Source: Micromonospora siamensis
GTDB lineage: Bacteria; Actinomycetota; Actinomycetes; Mycobacteriales; Micromonosporaceae
Length of the DNA stretch: 64,000 nt
Direction: 5' to 3'
Assembly (NCBI RefSeq): GCF_900090305.1
Contig: NZ_LT607751.1
Location: 5,208,001 to 5,272,000 of the forward strand
How positions within the stretch are numbered: position 1 is the first letter of the stretch; every line of letters begins with the position of its first letter. The notes beneath the pieces were generated by a model that was not told the origin of the DNA, ran no database searches, and saw nothing but the letters and a program-made list of their open reading frames with translations. Both the position numbers and the translations under genes were made by a program. Positions 1 through 9,243 of the stretch are shown here, in pieces.

Positions 1-619
1 GGCCGAAGCCGAGCAGCAGCACCGCGTAGCTGGCCAGGTGCAGGTGGTACCAGAGCTCGTAGGGCAGCACCCGGCGGACCGTGCGGACGCTGCTCACCCC
101 GACCGCCACCATCAGGCCGGCGGCGACGAACGCCGAGACCATGTCCTCGTAGCCGGTCAGCAGCGAGCCGACCTCGCCGACCAGCGAGTTCCCCTCGACC
201 TCGGCGTAGGCGACCACCAGCAGCGACAGGTGGGCCAGGACGGCGACGAGCAGGGTGGCGCCCAGGTCCCGGTGCAGTCGGGAGATCCGCTCGCCGCCCA
301 GCCCGCGTTCCAGCACCCCCAGGCGACTCATCATCAGCACCTGCACCAGCAGCAGGTAGCCGGCGACCAGGCCGGTGATCCGCCCGGCGGCGGTGAGCGC
401 GTCCGCCGTGCCGGCGAGCGAGTCGGCCGGGGTCTGCCACCACCAGGGCAGCACCGCGGCCACCAGACCCAGCCAGAAGGCTGCGGCCAGGGCCCGCCGG
501 GCGCCGGGCCCACGGCGGGGCAGCGCGAGCGGCGGGGGTACGGAGGCAGCCGGACGGCCGCCGTACGGGGAGGATGTCCCGGTACGACGGCCGGCGGCGT
601 CGGTGTGCTGGTACGTCAC
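1..619 (-). CDS. Ferric reductase-like transmembrane protein, 3' end cut by window edge
   Basis: This is the first 206 codons of a membrane protein that runs off the left edge. After a Pro/Gly-rich cytoplasmic start there are about four hydrophobic segments. One segment starts with HRDLGATLL and continues through an AHLSLLVV stretch; the last visible one contains WYHLHLASYAV. Paired histidines in such helices are the heme-binding pattern of the ferric reductase/NOX-like membrane domain. Full-length relatives usually add FAD- and NAD-binding domains at the C-terminus, which cannot be seen here. The GTG start overlaps the TGA of the upstream DUF1501 gene by four bases (616-619), so the two are probably translationally coupled. 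A small cytochrome-only protein remains possible. Confidence 0.72.
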   Translation of the reverse strand, partial: MTYQHTDAAGRRTGTSSPYGGRPAASVPPPLALPRRGPGARRALAAAFWLGLVAAVLPWWWQTPADSLAGTADALTAAGRITGLVAGYLLLVQVLMMSRLGVLERGLGGERISRLHRDLGATLLVAVLAHLSLLVVAYAEVEGNSLVGEVGSLLTGYEDMVSAFVAAGLMVAVGVSSVRTVRRVLPYELWYHLHLASYAVLLLGFG

Positions 620-1995
620 GCGTAGAGCTTCATGGGCTTGAACTTCTGCCTCGGGAAGATCGTGTCCACCTGCCCGTTCGTCAGGCCGAACCTGCCCTGC
701 GCGACCGAGCCGTAGACGTTGAACATGTTGTTGTACTCGGGTACGTCGCCACTGTCCAGATCGTTCAACCCGTTCCAGGTGCCGAGCAGCGAGCCGGCGA
801 GCCGGCGCCCGGACAGGATGCTGACCACCCCGCCGTGACCGTGGTCGGTGCCGCCACTGTTCGAGGCGACCCGGCGGCCGAACTCGCTGGACACCATCAC
901 CGTCACGTCCGCGGCCCGGTCCCCGAGGTCGGTGAAGAAGGCCGCCATCGCGGTCGCCAGCTCGTTGAGCTTGCGCCACAGCTGCCCGCCGTCCTGGGTG
1001 CCCTGGTTCTCGTGGGTGTCGTAGCCACCCATGCCGACCGTGGCGACCCGGACGTTCGCCCCGCCCTTGATCAGCTGGGCGAGCTGCTGGAAGGCGTACC
1101 CGACGCCCTCGTAGGTGATCCCCGCCGCCGGCTGGTACGGCTTGGCGGCGAGGCGCTGCGCGGTGGCCAGCGCGCCCACGCCGTCGCGGACCGCCTCCTC
1201 CACCGGGTGGTTGATGTTGGTGAACAGGCCCTTGATCGCCTTCTCGGTGGCCTCCCGGTACTTGTCGTCACCGTTGAGCCGCAGCGAGCCGACGCTGTTC
1301 AGCGACAGCGCGCCGTTGGTGCCGACCAGCGAGCGGGGCAGCGTGCTGCCGATACCGACGCTGCGGAACGCGGTGCCCTTGCCGAGGGTGTCGACCAGGC
1401 TGTCCAGCCAGCCCCGACCGCCGGTCTCGCTGGGCAGGCCGCCCAGGTTGCAGGCGTCGGCGGCCTGGAAGTGGCTGCGGGACAGCCGCTCGTCGGAGAC
1501 CGCCGGCACGAAGCCGAGCTGGCCGGCGGAGAGCCACTTCTCCAGCGGCTTGAACGCGCTGGTCAGCTTGAAGCCCCGGCCGAGGGCCAGCGAGTCGTTG
1601 CCGAGCAGCAGGTCCGGGCGGACCTTGCCGAGCACCGGGTCGTCCGCCGGGGCGACCAGGCTCAGCCCGTCCAGCCCACCGTAGAGGAAGACGTGGATCA
1701 GGGTGCCGGTCTTCGTCGCGGCGAAGGACGCCGAGGTGGTGACGAACTGGGCGGTGGCCAGGGCGGTGGCGGTGGCCGCGGCACCGGCCACGAAGGTCCG
1801 CCGGGTCACCCCCCGGCCATCCTGCTGGGCCTCCTCCAGCTCCTCCAGCCGGCGGTAGCGGTCCCGCTCGGCGGCGTTCTCGGCCGCCACGGCGGCGGCC
1901 TCGGCCCGCAGCACCGCCTGGGCCGGGTCGTCGGCCAGCCGGCGCAGGTCGGGGCAGTCGGGGTGCAGGGGGTACGGGTTCACGGTCTTCTCCAT
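616..1995 (-). CDS. DUF1501 domain-containing exported protein
   Basis: This 459-aa protein belongs to the DUF1501 family, relatives of sulfatase/alkaline-phosphatase-fold proteins with no settled reaction. A twin-arginine signal (TRRTFVAG, residues 64-71, then an Ala-rich hydrophobic core) follows an unusually long, charged 60-residue N-terminal extension. The family core begins at HVFLYGGLDGLSLV, and SRSHFQAAD and GGTDHGHGG are typical family segments. The start at MEKTVNPY is eight bases beyond the DUF1800 stop; the reading frame stays open upstream, but that part overlaps DUF1800 and reads as shadow. DUF1800 and DUF1501 genes are commonly paired in bacteria, and the pair is assumed to act together outside the membrane. 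Confidence 0.88.
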   Translation of the reverse strand: MEKTVNPYPLHPDCPDLRRLADDPAQAVLRAEAAAVAAENAAERDRYRRLEELEEAQQDGRGVTRRTFVAGAAATATALATAQFVTTSASFAATKTGTLIHVFLYGGLDGLSLVAPADDPVLGKVRPDLLLGNDSLALGRGFKLTSAFKPLEKWLSAGQLGFVPAVSDERLSRSHFQAADACNLGGLPSETGGRGWLDSLVDTLGKGTAFRSVGIGSTLPRSLVGTNGALSLNSVGSLRLNGDDKYREATEKAIKGLFTNINHPVEEAVRDGVGALATAQRLAAKPYQPAAGITYEGVGYAFQQLAQLIKGGANVRVATVGMGGYDTHENQGTQDGGQLWRKLNELATAMAAFFTDLGDRAADVTVMVSSEFGRRVASNSGGTDHGHGGVVSILSGRRLAGSLLGTWNGLNDLDSGDVPEYNNMFNVYGSVAQGRFGLTNGQVDTIFPRQKFKPMKLYA

Positions 1996-2003
1996 CGGGT
2001 GCC

Positions 2004-4037
2004 TCACCGGAGGTGGTGCTGGGGGGACGCGAGGATCGCCCGCGCGACGGCGGTGATGGCCCCGTTGAACGTTGCGTCGACCTTGGTGCTCGCCTCGACG
2101 CCCGCGACGCCGAGGATCAGGGCCCGTTCCCGGGCGGTCAGCTTCTGGTGCACCAGCCGCTCGGCCAGCGCGTCCACGTACGCCCCGGCGGTGGCCGGCG
2201 GGTCCGCCAGCAGCTTCTCCGGCTTGGTGAAGGTGAAGTGGGTGCGCCACCCGGCGATCAGGTCGCCGGCCTCGTTCCAGCCGTTGACCATGGTGCCGGC
2301 GGAGGTCCAGGCGACGTAGACGTCGGGGTAGCCGTCCGGGGTGGGCTGGCCCATCGGGTACTGACCCAGCTCCCGCAGCTTGTCCTGGATCTGCCGCAGC
2401 CCCTCCGCGTACGGGGTGCGCTGGTTGTCGCCGGCCTTGTGCTCGGGCGAGGCGTCCGGCCGCACGCCCAGCGTGCGGTACGTGGCGATCAGGTACTCCA
2501 TCGGCCGGCGCACCTTCTGGCCGATCGACGCCCAGAACTCCGACGCGCTGAACAGCGACATCAGCACCGGCTTGATCATGCCGTGGTTGGCCGTGTAGAC
2601 CCGCTCCAGCCGGTCCACGATGGACTTCGGCGGGGTGTCGGAGACGAACCGGGTGGCCAGGCTGCGGGCGACGTACCGGGCGGTCGACGGGTGCAGCGCG
2701 ATGTAGGTGATGTACGAGTCGATGACCTTGTCGGCCTGCTTCGGGTCGTCGAAGTTGTTCGCGTGGCTGAAGCCGAGGACCTTGACCTTGCCCTTGTAGT
2801 GGCGCTCGGCGCGGAAGACGTACTCGTCGTCCTTCACGCCCCGGCCGGTCTGCAGCATGGCCGCCTGCCGGACGTCCTTCTCGGTGTAGCCGCCGTCCAC
2901 GCCGACCGAGTACAGCTCGAGGTTCTCCCGGGCCAGGTTCTCGTTGATCGCGTCGGCCCGGGAGTCGTTCTGGTTCAGGTAGAGCAGCAGCGCCGGGTGG
3001 CGGTTCGCGGCGACCAGCATCTCCGGGTAGCTGCCCAGGGCGTGCTTGCGGATGACGTCCCGGTCGAAGGAGTTGCGGTGCAGCTCGCCGCCGTCGAAGT
3101 CCGCCGACACGTGCAGGAAGTCGTTCCAGAAGTCGACCATCACCTCGTAGAGCTGCCGGTCGGACCAGATCTGCCGGGCGATGGTCGCGTCGACCATCTC
3201 CTTCTCCGGCTGGGCGCCCCGCTGGTTGAGCTGGTCGCGCTGCTCCCGCAGCCGCTTGGCGTCCATCGTCAGGGTGCTCAGCTCGGAGAGCTTCAGCTCC
3301 GCCTTCGTGGGGGCGATCTTCTCCGGGTCGAGCTGCCAGCGGACCCAGCCGTCGACGCCCATCCGGCGGATGTCGGCGAGCACCTTGGGCGTCGGCCCGA
3401 AGGTGGCCCGGCTGGCCAGGTGCCGGACCGGGTCCTTGGCGAGCACGGTGCGGACGGTCGGCGTCGTCTCCTTCGCGGCGGCCGCCGGCCCCGAGAAGGT
3501 CCGGCCGCCGGTCGGCGAGTTCTTCTTCAGCGCCGCACCGGCCCGGGAGCCCATGTAGCTCTCGTTCTGCTCGGTGTAGGTCCGCACGGTGACCGGCTTC
3601 TGGCCGCTGGGGCGGGCGGCGGTGCCGTCGGTCACCCTGGTGCCGGTGGCGTCACCGGCCACCCCCGGGACCTCCGCCGGTTCGTCGGCGAACAGGCCGC
3701 GTACCCGCGGGGACATGGCGAACGCGGCGCCGCCGGCGACGACCGCCGCCCCGCCCAACGCCACCAGGGCGCGGCGCCGCCCCGCCCCGCCACGGGGTCC
3801 GTCGTCGTCCAGGTTGGGCAGTCCGGCGCCGGCCGGCTGGGCGAAGCTCTGCCGGCCCAGCCCTTCGGGGCCGACCCACTGCGGGGTGGGGGCCACCGTG
3901 GGATTCGGGTACGCCGGCGCCGGCCGGTACGGGTCGCCGGCGGTGGGGACGCCGTACGCGTCCGGGTCGGGGTGCTGTCGTCCGTCCCATCCGCGGTCGT
4001 CCCGCGGATGGCGTGGTGGCACATTCTGGTCGGCCAT
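2004..4037 (-). CDS. DUF1800 domain-containing protein, exported or membrane-anchored
   Basis: This 677-aa DUF1800 family protein has an unknown reaction. The first 85 residues are a Pro/Asp/Gly-rich, probably disordered cytoplasmic segment. GRRRALVALGG (residues 86-96) then leads into a hydrophobic stretch that looks like a Tat-type signal or a membrane anchor. The DUF1800 domain starts near HLASRATFGPTPK and includes a WNDFLHV segment and the LNQNDSRADAINENLARE segment, the latter a strong family signature. I chose ATG at 4037 (MADQN); a GTG start 12 codons upstream has no better ribosome site. It leads a three-gene leftward operon with DUF1501 (8-bp gap) and the ferric-reductase-like gene. 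Confidence 0.88.
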   Translation of the reverse strand: MADQNVPPRHPRDDRGWDGRQHPDPDAYGVPTAGDPYRPAPAYPNPTVAPTPQWVGPEGLGRQSFAQPAGAGLPNLDDDGPRGGAGRRRALVALGGAAVVAGGAAFAMSPRVRGLFADEPAEVPGVAGDATGTRVTDGTAARPSGQKPVTVRTYTEQNESYMGSRAGAALKKNSPTGGRTFSGPAAAAKETTPTVRTVLAKDPVRHLASRATFGPTPKVLADIRRMGVDGWVRWQLDPEKIAPTKAELKLSELSTLTMDAKRLREQRDQLNQRGAQPEKEMVDATIARQIWSDRQLYEVMVDFWNDFLHVSADFDGGELHRNSFDRDVIRKHALGSYPEMLVAANRHPALLLYLNQNDSRADAINENLARENLELYSVGVDGGYTEKDVRQAAMLQTGRGVKDDEYVFRAERHYKGKVKVLGFSHANNFDDPKQADKVIDSYITYIALHPSTARYVARSLATRFVSDTPPKSIVDRLERVYTANHGMIKPVLMSLFSASEFWASIGQKVRRPMEYLIATYRTLGVRPDASPEHKAGDNQRTPYAEGLRQIQDKLRELGQYPMGQPTPDGYPDVYVAWTSAGTMVNGWNEAGDLIAGWRTHFTFTKPEKLLADPPATAGAYVDALAERLVHQKLTARERALILGVAGVEASTKVDATFNGAITAVARAILASPQHHLR

Positions 4038-4495
4038 GTACCAATCCCGTTTTCTTGAATCGCGCCGCAGCACCGCGTTGCCAGGGGGAGCTGAAGGTGG
4101 CGGCGACTGCTGCCTGAGGAGTTGCTACGGGACGGTAGTGAAGGGCCCGGAGGCCATCAAGGCGGCCGATGCGGGCCGGGCAGGGCACTTAAGACACCGC
4201 ACAACGCCCCGCCCGCGGGCCCGGTGGCGCCCGGTCCGGGCGCTGCCGTCCCGAACAGGGCCGACACGGCCGCAGGACGCCCCGATGTAACGTTCCGCGC
4301 CCCGGCGGCGCTGATGGCGCCGTTCAACGGCACAGGGAAACTTAAGGTGCCGGAAAGCCGGAGCTGAGATGCCGGCCGGACCCGCTGCGCGCGCGCGACG
4401 GCTGGAGTCAAAGTAGCAGGAGCACGGCGGGCGTGACTCCCCGTCGCAGCGGGTATGCCGCCGGACCGCTGAAGCCGTGAGGGGAAGGCACCGCC
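4038..4495. other. Intergenic region between divergent DUF1800 and DUF3040 genes
   Basis: This 458-bp region holds no convincing gene; open frames across it lack codon bias and ribosome sites. It should hold promoters for both neighbours. Two copies of an ACTTAAG-type site lie in opposite orientation at 4184-4193 (GGCACTTAAG) and 4341-4351 (CTTAAGGTGCC), about 150 bp apart. They could be paired regulator sites, but this is only a pattern. Confidence 0.45.
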
Positions 4496-4753
4496 ATGCT
4501 CAGCAAAGAGGATCAGCGCAGGTTCGAACAGATCACCCGTCAGCTGCGGGAGAGCGACCCGCAGTTCTTCGCCCGCCTCGACCAGCGGGCCCGGGCCCGG
4601 CGCGGCCGGTACCTGATGCTGTTGACCATCGTGCTCTGGGCCTCGCTGCCGGCGCTGACCGTGCTCGCCGGACGGCTGGCCGGCGCGGTCTGCGCCGTGG
4701 TGCTGATGGCCAACGCCGGTCTCATGTGGCGGTTCCGCCGCCGCTGGCTGTGA
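4496..4753 (+). CDS. DUF3040 domain-containing small membrane protein
   Basis: This 85-aa protein has the shape of the actinobacterial DUF3040 family. A charged N-terminal segment (MLSKEDQRRFEQITRQL, ending near residue 38) is followed by two hydrophobic helices (about 40-58 and 60-76) and a basic tail (RFRRRWL). The function of the family is unknown. A purine-rich GAGGGGAAGG lies about seven bases before the ATG. It stands alone between two leftward units. Confidence 0.85.
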   Translation: MLSKEDQRRFEQITRQLRESDPQFFARLDQRARARRGRYLMLLTIVLWASLPALTVLAGRLAGAVCAVVLMANAGLMWRFRRRWL

Positions 4754-4798
4754 CCCGCGCGGACGGTGACCCGCGCGGGGGTGTGACCTCGCGCGGGC
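4750..4798. repeat. Three tandem copies of a GTGACC-CGCGCGG unit
   Basis: Units begin at 4750, 4766 and 4783, each close to GTGACCCGCGCGG, with a 16-17 bp period. The first unit overlaps the stop codon of the DUF3040 gene. CCGCGCGG cores can pair with each other, so the RNA could fold into hairpins that help end transcription. Confidence 0.5.
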
Positions 4799-4916
4799 AT
4801 CGGTCGGGGCCACCGCCCGGACGGCCCGGCGCCGGACTCCTCGGCGAGGGTGATGCCTCCCAGTCATCAATATGCCTGAGAGGTGTCACGCTCACGCAGG
4901 TGTCCGCACCCGGTGA

Positions 4917-5864
4917 TCAGGCCCCGCCCAACGCCCGGTAGGCCCGGCGCAGCCGCTCCAGGAGGCCGTGCCCGCCGATCGTCGGTGCCGGCGCCCCGAG
5001 CTGGCGCAGCAGCAGCTCCGGCTCGGTGACCAGGCTCGGCGGCCGGTCCGGCAGCGGCACCGGCGCCGCCCAGAACGCCGCCACCGTCTCGTCGAGGGGG
5101 GTGTCGGGCAGGTTCGCCAGCACCCGCCCCGCGCCGGCGGCCGGCAGCTCCGGGCCGTTGGCGGGCAGCTCCGGAGCGCCGGTGGACCGCCCGGGTCCGC
5201 CGCCCGTGGTCTCTGCGTCCGACGTGGACCCGCCGGGCCGACCCGGTGCCGTCGGACCGGCGCCGCGCAGCCGCCGGAGCCGGTCGAGCAGCTCGGTGCG
5301 GCTGCGGCCGCGCCAGTGCAACAGCTCGAACGGGTCGGCGTCGAACGCCTCGGCGAGCAGGTAGAAGGTGGCCGCCAGGTGCTTGCAGGGCACCGCGAAG
5401 TCGGGGCAGCTGCACCGCTGGGTCAGCTCACCCACCGAACGGGGGAAGAGCGGGGCACCGGCGGCGACGAACACCTCCTCCAGCTCGGCCGGCAGGTCAC
5501 CGGCGAGCAGCCGGGCGCTGAAGAACGCCTGCGCGGCCAACTCCCGCTCGATCCGGTCCCACAGCGCCGCCGGGAACGGCGCCAGCTCGATGGCGACCTG
5601 GTACGGCTGTGGCCGGGAACCCTGCACGTCGGCGGTGACCAGGCCCGGCGCGACGGTGAGGCTGAGCACCTGACCCCGGCGGGCGTACGACCGGCCCCGG
5701 GTCAGCCGGGTGCCCAACGCGAACGACTCCAGCACCTCCAGGAAGCGCCGGGACCACCAGGAGACCCCGATCGCGCCCCGGGTGCTGCGCGCCTTCAGCC
5801 CACCGTCGACCCGTACCGGGCGGCCGTAGTCGGCGAACCGGCCGCCGCCGTTCGGCTCGCTCAC
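4917..5864 (-). CDS. SWIM zinc finger family protein
   Basis: This 315-aa protein has a SWIM zinc finger of the CxC...CxH type at about residues 146-158 (CSCPDFAVPCKH). The N-terminal part contains a family segment GVSWWSRRFLEVLE. Residues about 190-240 are a Pro/Gly/Thr-rich linker before a short helical C-terminus. Its GTG start overlaps the stop of the upstream SNF2 helicase gene by four bases (5861-5864), which indicates coupling and a shared task. In actinobacteria such SWIM proteins are regularly encoded beside SNF2 helicases, and a role in DNA or chromatin transactions is inferred from that pairing. The precise substrate is unknown. Confidence 0.88.
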   Translation of the reverse strand: MSEPNGGGRFADYGRPVRVDGGLKARSTRGAIGVSWWSRRFLEVLESFALGTRLTRGRSYARRGQVLSLTVAPGLVTADVQGSRPQPYQVAIELAPFPAALWDRIERELAAQAFFSARLLAGDLPAELEEVFVAAGAPLFPRSVGELTQRCSCPDFAVPCKHLAATFYLLAEAFDADPFELLHWRGRSRTELLDRLRRLRGAGPTAPGRPGGSTSDAETTGGGPGRSTGAPELPANGPELPAAGAGRVLANLPDTPLDETVAAFWAAPVPLPDRPPSLVTEPELLLRQLGAPAPTIGGHGLLERLRRAYRALGGA

Positions 5865-8800
5865 TCCACCACCGCCCCTGCCTCCAGCGCGAACAGGTCG
5901 CGCAGCGCGCCCGTGGACAGCTCGGTGACCCACTGCTCGCCGCTGCCGACCACGCTGCGGGCCAGGCTGCGCTTGTCGGCGATCACCGCGGCCACCTTCT
6001 CCTCCACCGTGCCCGCGCAGACGAACTTGCGGACCTGCACCCGGCGGCGCTGGCCGATCCGGAACGCCCGGTCGGTGGCCTGGTCCTCGACCGCCGGGTT
6101 CCACCACCGGTCGACGTGCACCACGTGGTTGGCGGCGGTCAGGGTCAGCCCGGTGCCGCCGGCCTTGAGCGACAGCACGAACAGCGGCGGGCCGTCCGAG
6201 GACTGGAACCGGGTCACCATGGCGTCCCGGTCGGCCTTGCCGACGCCGCCGTGCAGGAAGAGCACCTCGCGGCCGGTGCGGGCGGACAGGTGCCCGCGCA
6301 GCATCCCGCCGAACTCGGCGTACTGGGTGAACAGCAGGGCCTTCTCCCCCGCGGCGAGGACCTCGTCGACGATCTCCTCCAGCCGTTCCAGCTTGCCGGA
6401 GCGGCCCGGCAGCGGCGAGCCGTCGCGCAGCAACTGGGCCGGGTGGTTGCAGACCTGCTTGAGCCGGGTCATGGTGGCCAGCACCAGCCCGCGCCGCTCG
6501 ATGCCGTCGCTCGCCTCGATCTTCGCCAGCATCTCGTCGACCACCGCCCGGTAGAGCGCGGCCTGCTCGGCGGTGAGGTTGCAGAGCACCTCCATCTCCA
6601 GCTTCTCGGGCAGGTCGGAGATGATCGACGGGTCGGTCTTGAGTCGGCGCAGCACGAACGGGCCGGTGATCCGGCGCAGCCGCTCGGCCACCTCGGCGTC
6701 GCCGTGCCGCTCGATCGGCTCGGCGAACCGCTTGCGGAAGGTGGCGGCCGGGCCGAGCAGCCCCGGATTGGTGAACTGCATGATCGACCAGAGGTCGGCG
6801 AGCCGGTTCTCCACCGGCGTACCGCTGACCGCCACCCGGTGCCGCGCGGGCAGCGACCGGACCGCCTCGGCCTGCCTGGTCGAGGCGTTCTTGATCGCCT
6901 GGGCCTCGTCGACCACCACCCGGTGCCAGTCGATCCCGGCCAGGTCCGGCGCGTCCCGGGCGGCCACCGAGTAGGTGGTCACCACCAGGTCCGCGGCGTG
7001 CACGGCCGCGGTGAAGCTCTCGCCGCGGGCCCGCTCGGCGCCGTGGTGCACGTGTACGCGCAGCTTCGGGGTGAACTTCGCGGCCTCCCGCTGCCAGTTG
7101 CCGACCAGCGACATCGGGCAGACCAGCAGGGTCGGCCCGGCCTCCGGCGGGTCCCCGGCGAGCAGGGCGAGCAGCTGCACCGTCTTTCCCAGCCCCATGT
7201 CGTCGGCGAGCACCCCACCCAGCCCGAGGGACTCGAGGAACGCCAGCCAGGCCAGCCCGCGCCGCTGGTACGGCCGCAGGGTGCCGTGGAAGCCCGGCGG
7301 TGGTTCGGCCGGGGTGAGCCGGCGCTCCACCTGCCCGGCCAGCAGGTCGCCGAGGGCGCCGTCGGCGGTCACCTCCAGCACCGGCAGCTCGTCCGGGCGG
7401 TCCGCCCCGGCCAGCCCCATCCGCAGCAGGTCCGCCACGGTCAACTCGCCGCTGGAGCGCAGCATCCGCAGCCCGGCGGCGAGCCGCTTCGGGTCCAGCT
7501 CCACCCACCGGCCGCGCAGCCGCAGCAGCGGGGTCTTGGCGGTGGCCAGCGCCGCAAGTTCCTCGGCGGTCAGCGGCTGGTCGCCGAGCGCCACCTCCCA
7601 CCGGTAGTCGACCAGGGCGTCCAGGCCGAGCCCACCGCCGCTGGTCGCCACGGTGCCCGGCGCGGTCCGGCCGCGGGCCCGCAACCGGGCGCCCAGCCGG
7701 GAGGAGGGGCGCCGCCACCACGAGGGCAGCAGCACCCCGAAGCCGGCGGCGTGCAGCACCGGAGCGCCGTCGCGCAGGAACCGGTGCGCCCCCTCGACGT
7801 CGAGCTCCAGCCCCTCGGGGGTGGCGGTACGCAGCGCGTCCTCCAGCTCCGGCCAGAGCCGGCTGGCCCGGCCCAGCTCGGCCAGGAGGGTCTCCTGCGG
7901 GTCACCGCCGTGCGCGGCCAGGGCGGCGACGCTCTCCGGCTCCCGCCACACCTGCCCGGCCTCGACGTGCAGGCCCGGCTCGTCGGCCGCCTGGAGGCCG
8001 AACTCCACCCGCCACGGACCGGTCGGACCGACCACCGTCGCCGGGTCGGCGGCCGGCACCACCACCAACGGCTCGGCGACCTCGTCGGGATCGGGCTCGA
8101 CCAGCCGGAAGCTGGCCCGTACCGCCCCGCCGGCCGCGTCCCGCTGCCAGCCGGAAAGCTCCCCGGCGAGGGTGCGCAACGCGACCGGATCGCCGGTGAC
8201 CAGCGGGTCGGGGCCGGCCAGGGCGCGCAGCCAGCCGGCCACCGCGCCGTCGCGCCGGCCGCCGCGGACCAGGTCGACGTCGGCGAGCGCGGCCCGCGCG
8301 GCGGCGTCGGTCAACGCGTCCAGCGCGTCGGTGACCACGGCTCCGGCCCCGGGAGGCTCGCCGGCGGCGGCCGGTGCGGGTCGCGACCCGCCGGAAGACC
8401 GAGGTCGCCGGACCGTCCCCGGTTCGACGGAGTCGGCCGGTCCGGAGCCGGCCAGGTCCACGGCCGAAGCGGCGCGGGCGGCCGGGGGCAGGGCCAGGGC
8501 GAGTGCCCGCGCCCAGCCGGCGTCGGTGCCGGTGAGCAGGGGACGCCACACGGCCCGGGCCGCTCCCGCGCCGACGCCGGCTGAACCGTCGAGGCCGTCC
8601 GGCTCGCCGAGGCCGGCTGGTTCGGCGACACCGCCGGGCACGCCGGCACCACCAGGCAGGCCGGTGAGGCCCGGTAGGCCGGTGAGGCCCGGCCGGCCGG
8701 TTGGGTCAGGTAGGCCGGCGAGGCCGGGCAGGAGGCGGCCGCGGGTGGCCAGGTCCCCGGCGAACTCGGCGACCTGGGCGAGGTGCCGCAGGTCGGCGCC

Positions 8801-9181
8801 GGGGACGGCGGCGGACCCGTCGAGGCCGTCGAGCGCGGTCAGCAGGGCGAGCGCGGCGTCCGGGGCGTACACCAGGGCGGGAGCCCGCCAACCGGCGAGG
8901 GTGACAGCGCCGCGGACCGGTTCGGCGACGGTGGCCCGGACCAGCTCCGGCGAGTCCAGCGGCGCGCCGGCCCGGGTGGGCAGGCGCAGCAGCACCGAAC
9001 CCGGCCGACCGGGCCGGTCGGCGAGGGCGGCGGCGAGCTCTCCGGCGGCGGCGGCGAAGGGGTGGGGCCGCTCGCGGGGCGCGCGGCCCGGGCGGCGCGG
9101 CGGGGCCGTCGGGCGGGTGTTGTCCTCGGCCCAGACGGCGAGGCCGACGCCGACCAGCCACACCCCGTGGATGACCAGCAA
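5861..9181 (-). CDS. SNF2-family DEAD/DEAH-box helicase with collagen-like insert
   Basis: This 1106-aa SNF2 ATPase should use ATP to translocate on or remodel DNA-protein complexes. Walker A is in DDMGLGKTVQ (about residue 657), the DEAQ box is near 758, SGTPVEN follows, and the C-terminal helicase lobe ends with QATDRAFRIGQRRR near 1037. The N-terminal half is typical of bacterial SNF2 proteins with an SNF2-associated domain. The start is TTG at 9181, four bases after AGGAGG. Residues about 152-195 hold Gly-X-Y-like repeats (GLTGLPGLTGLPGG), a low-complexity insert encoded by a tandem DNA repeat. It is followed, with a four-base overlap, by the SWIM gene. Confidence 0.93.
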   Translation of the reverse strand: MLVIHGVWLVGVGLAVWAEDNTRPTAPPRRPGRAPRERPHPFAAAAGELAAALADRPGRPGSVLLRLPTRAGAPLDSPELVRATVAEPVRGAVTLAGWRAPALVYAPDAALALLTALDGLDGSAAVPGADLRHLAQVAEFAGDLATRGRLLPGLAGLPDPTGRPGLTGLPGLTGLPGGAGVPGGVAEPAGLGEPDGLDGSAGVGAGAARAVWRPLLTGTDAGWARALALALPPAARAASAVDLAGSGPADSVEPGTVRRPRSSGGSRPAPAAAGEPPGAGAVVTDALDALTDAAARAALADVDLVRGGRRDGAVAGWLRALAGPDPLVTGDPVALRTLAGELSGWQRDAAGGAVRASFRLVEPDPDEVAEPLVVVPAADPATVVGPTGPWRVEFGLQAADEPGLHVEAGQVWREPESVAALAAHGGDPQETLLAELGRASRLWPELEDALRTATPEGLELDVEGAHRFLRDGAPVLHAAGFGVLLPSWWRRPSSRLGARLRARGRTAPGTVATSGGGLGLDALVDYRWEVALGDQPLTAEELAALATAKTPLLRLRGRWVELDPKRLAAGLRMLRSSGELTVADLLRMGLAGADRPDELPVLEVTADGALGDLLAGQVERRLTPAEPPPGFHGTLRPYQRRGLAWLAFLESLGLGGVLADDMGLGKTVQLLALLAGDPPEAGPTLLVCPMSLVGNWQREAAKFTPKLRVHVHHGAERARGESFTAAVHAADLVVTTYSVAARDAPDLAGIDWHRVVVDEAQAIKNASTRQAEAVRSLPARHRVAVSGTPVENRLADLWSIMQFTNPGLLGPAATFRKRFAEPIERHGDAEVAERLRRITGPFVLRRLKTDPSIISDLPEKLEMEVLCNLTAEQAALYRAVVDEMLAKIEASDGIERRGLVLATMTRLKQVCNHPAQLLRDGSPLPGRSGKLERLEEIVDEVLAAGEKALLFTQYAEFGGMLRGHLSARTGREVLFLHGGVGKADRDAMVTRFQSSDGPPLFVLSLKAGGTGLTLTAANHVVHVDRWWNPAVEDQATDRAFRIGQRRRVQVRKFVCAGTVEEKVAAVIADKRSLARSVVGSGEQWVTELSTGALRDLFALEAGAVVE

Positions 9182-9243
9182 GCTTCCTCCTCGTCGACGC
9201 CCGGGCTCAGCTTAGGCGGCACCCGTCGGCTACCGTCGCCGCC

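Noticed and set aside
4157..4870. A 237-codon minus-strand frame over the DUF3040 gene
   Set aside because: It is antisense to a recognised small-protein family and spans an intergenic region; composition is Arg/Pro/Gly-rich without any domain.
6116..8584. A long plus-strand frame across the SNF2 gene
   Set aside because: The helicase motifs on the minus strand are complete; the plus frame is low-complexity Gly/His/Arg-rich sequence without a ribosome site.
8640..8730. A CRISPR array, because of the short tandem repeats
   Set aside because: The repeats are contiguous, of 9-18 bp, without spacers, and lie in frame inside the SNF2 coding sequence.
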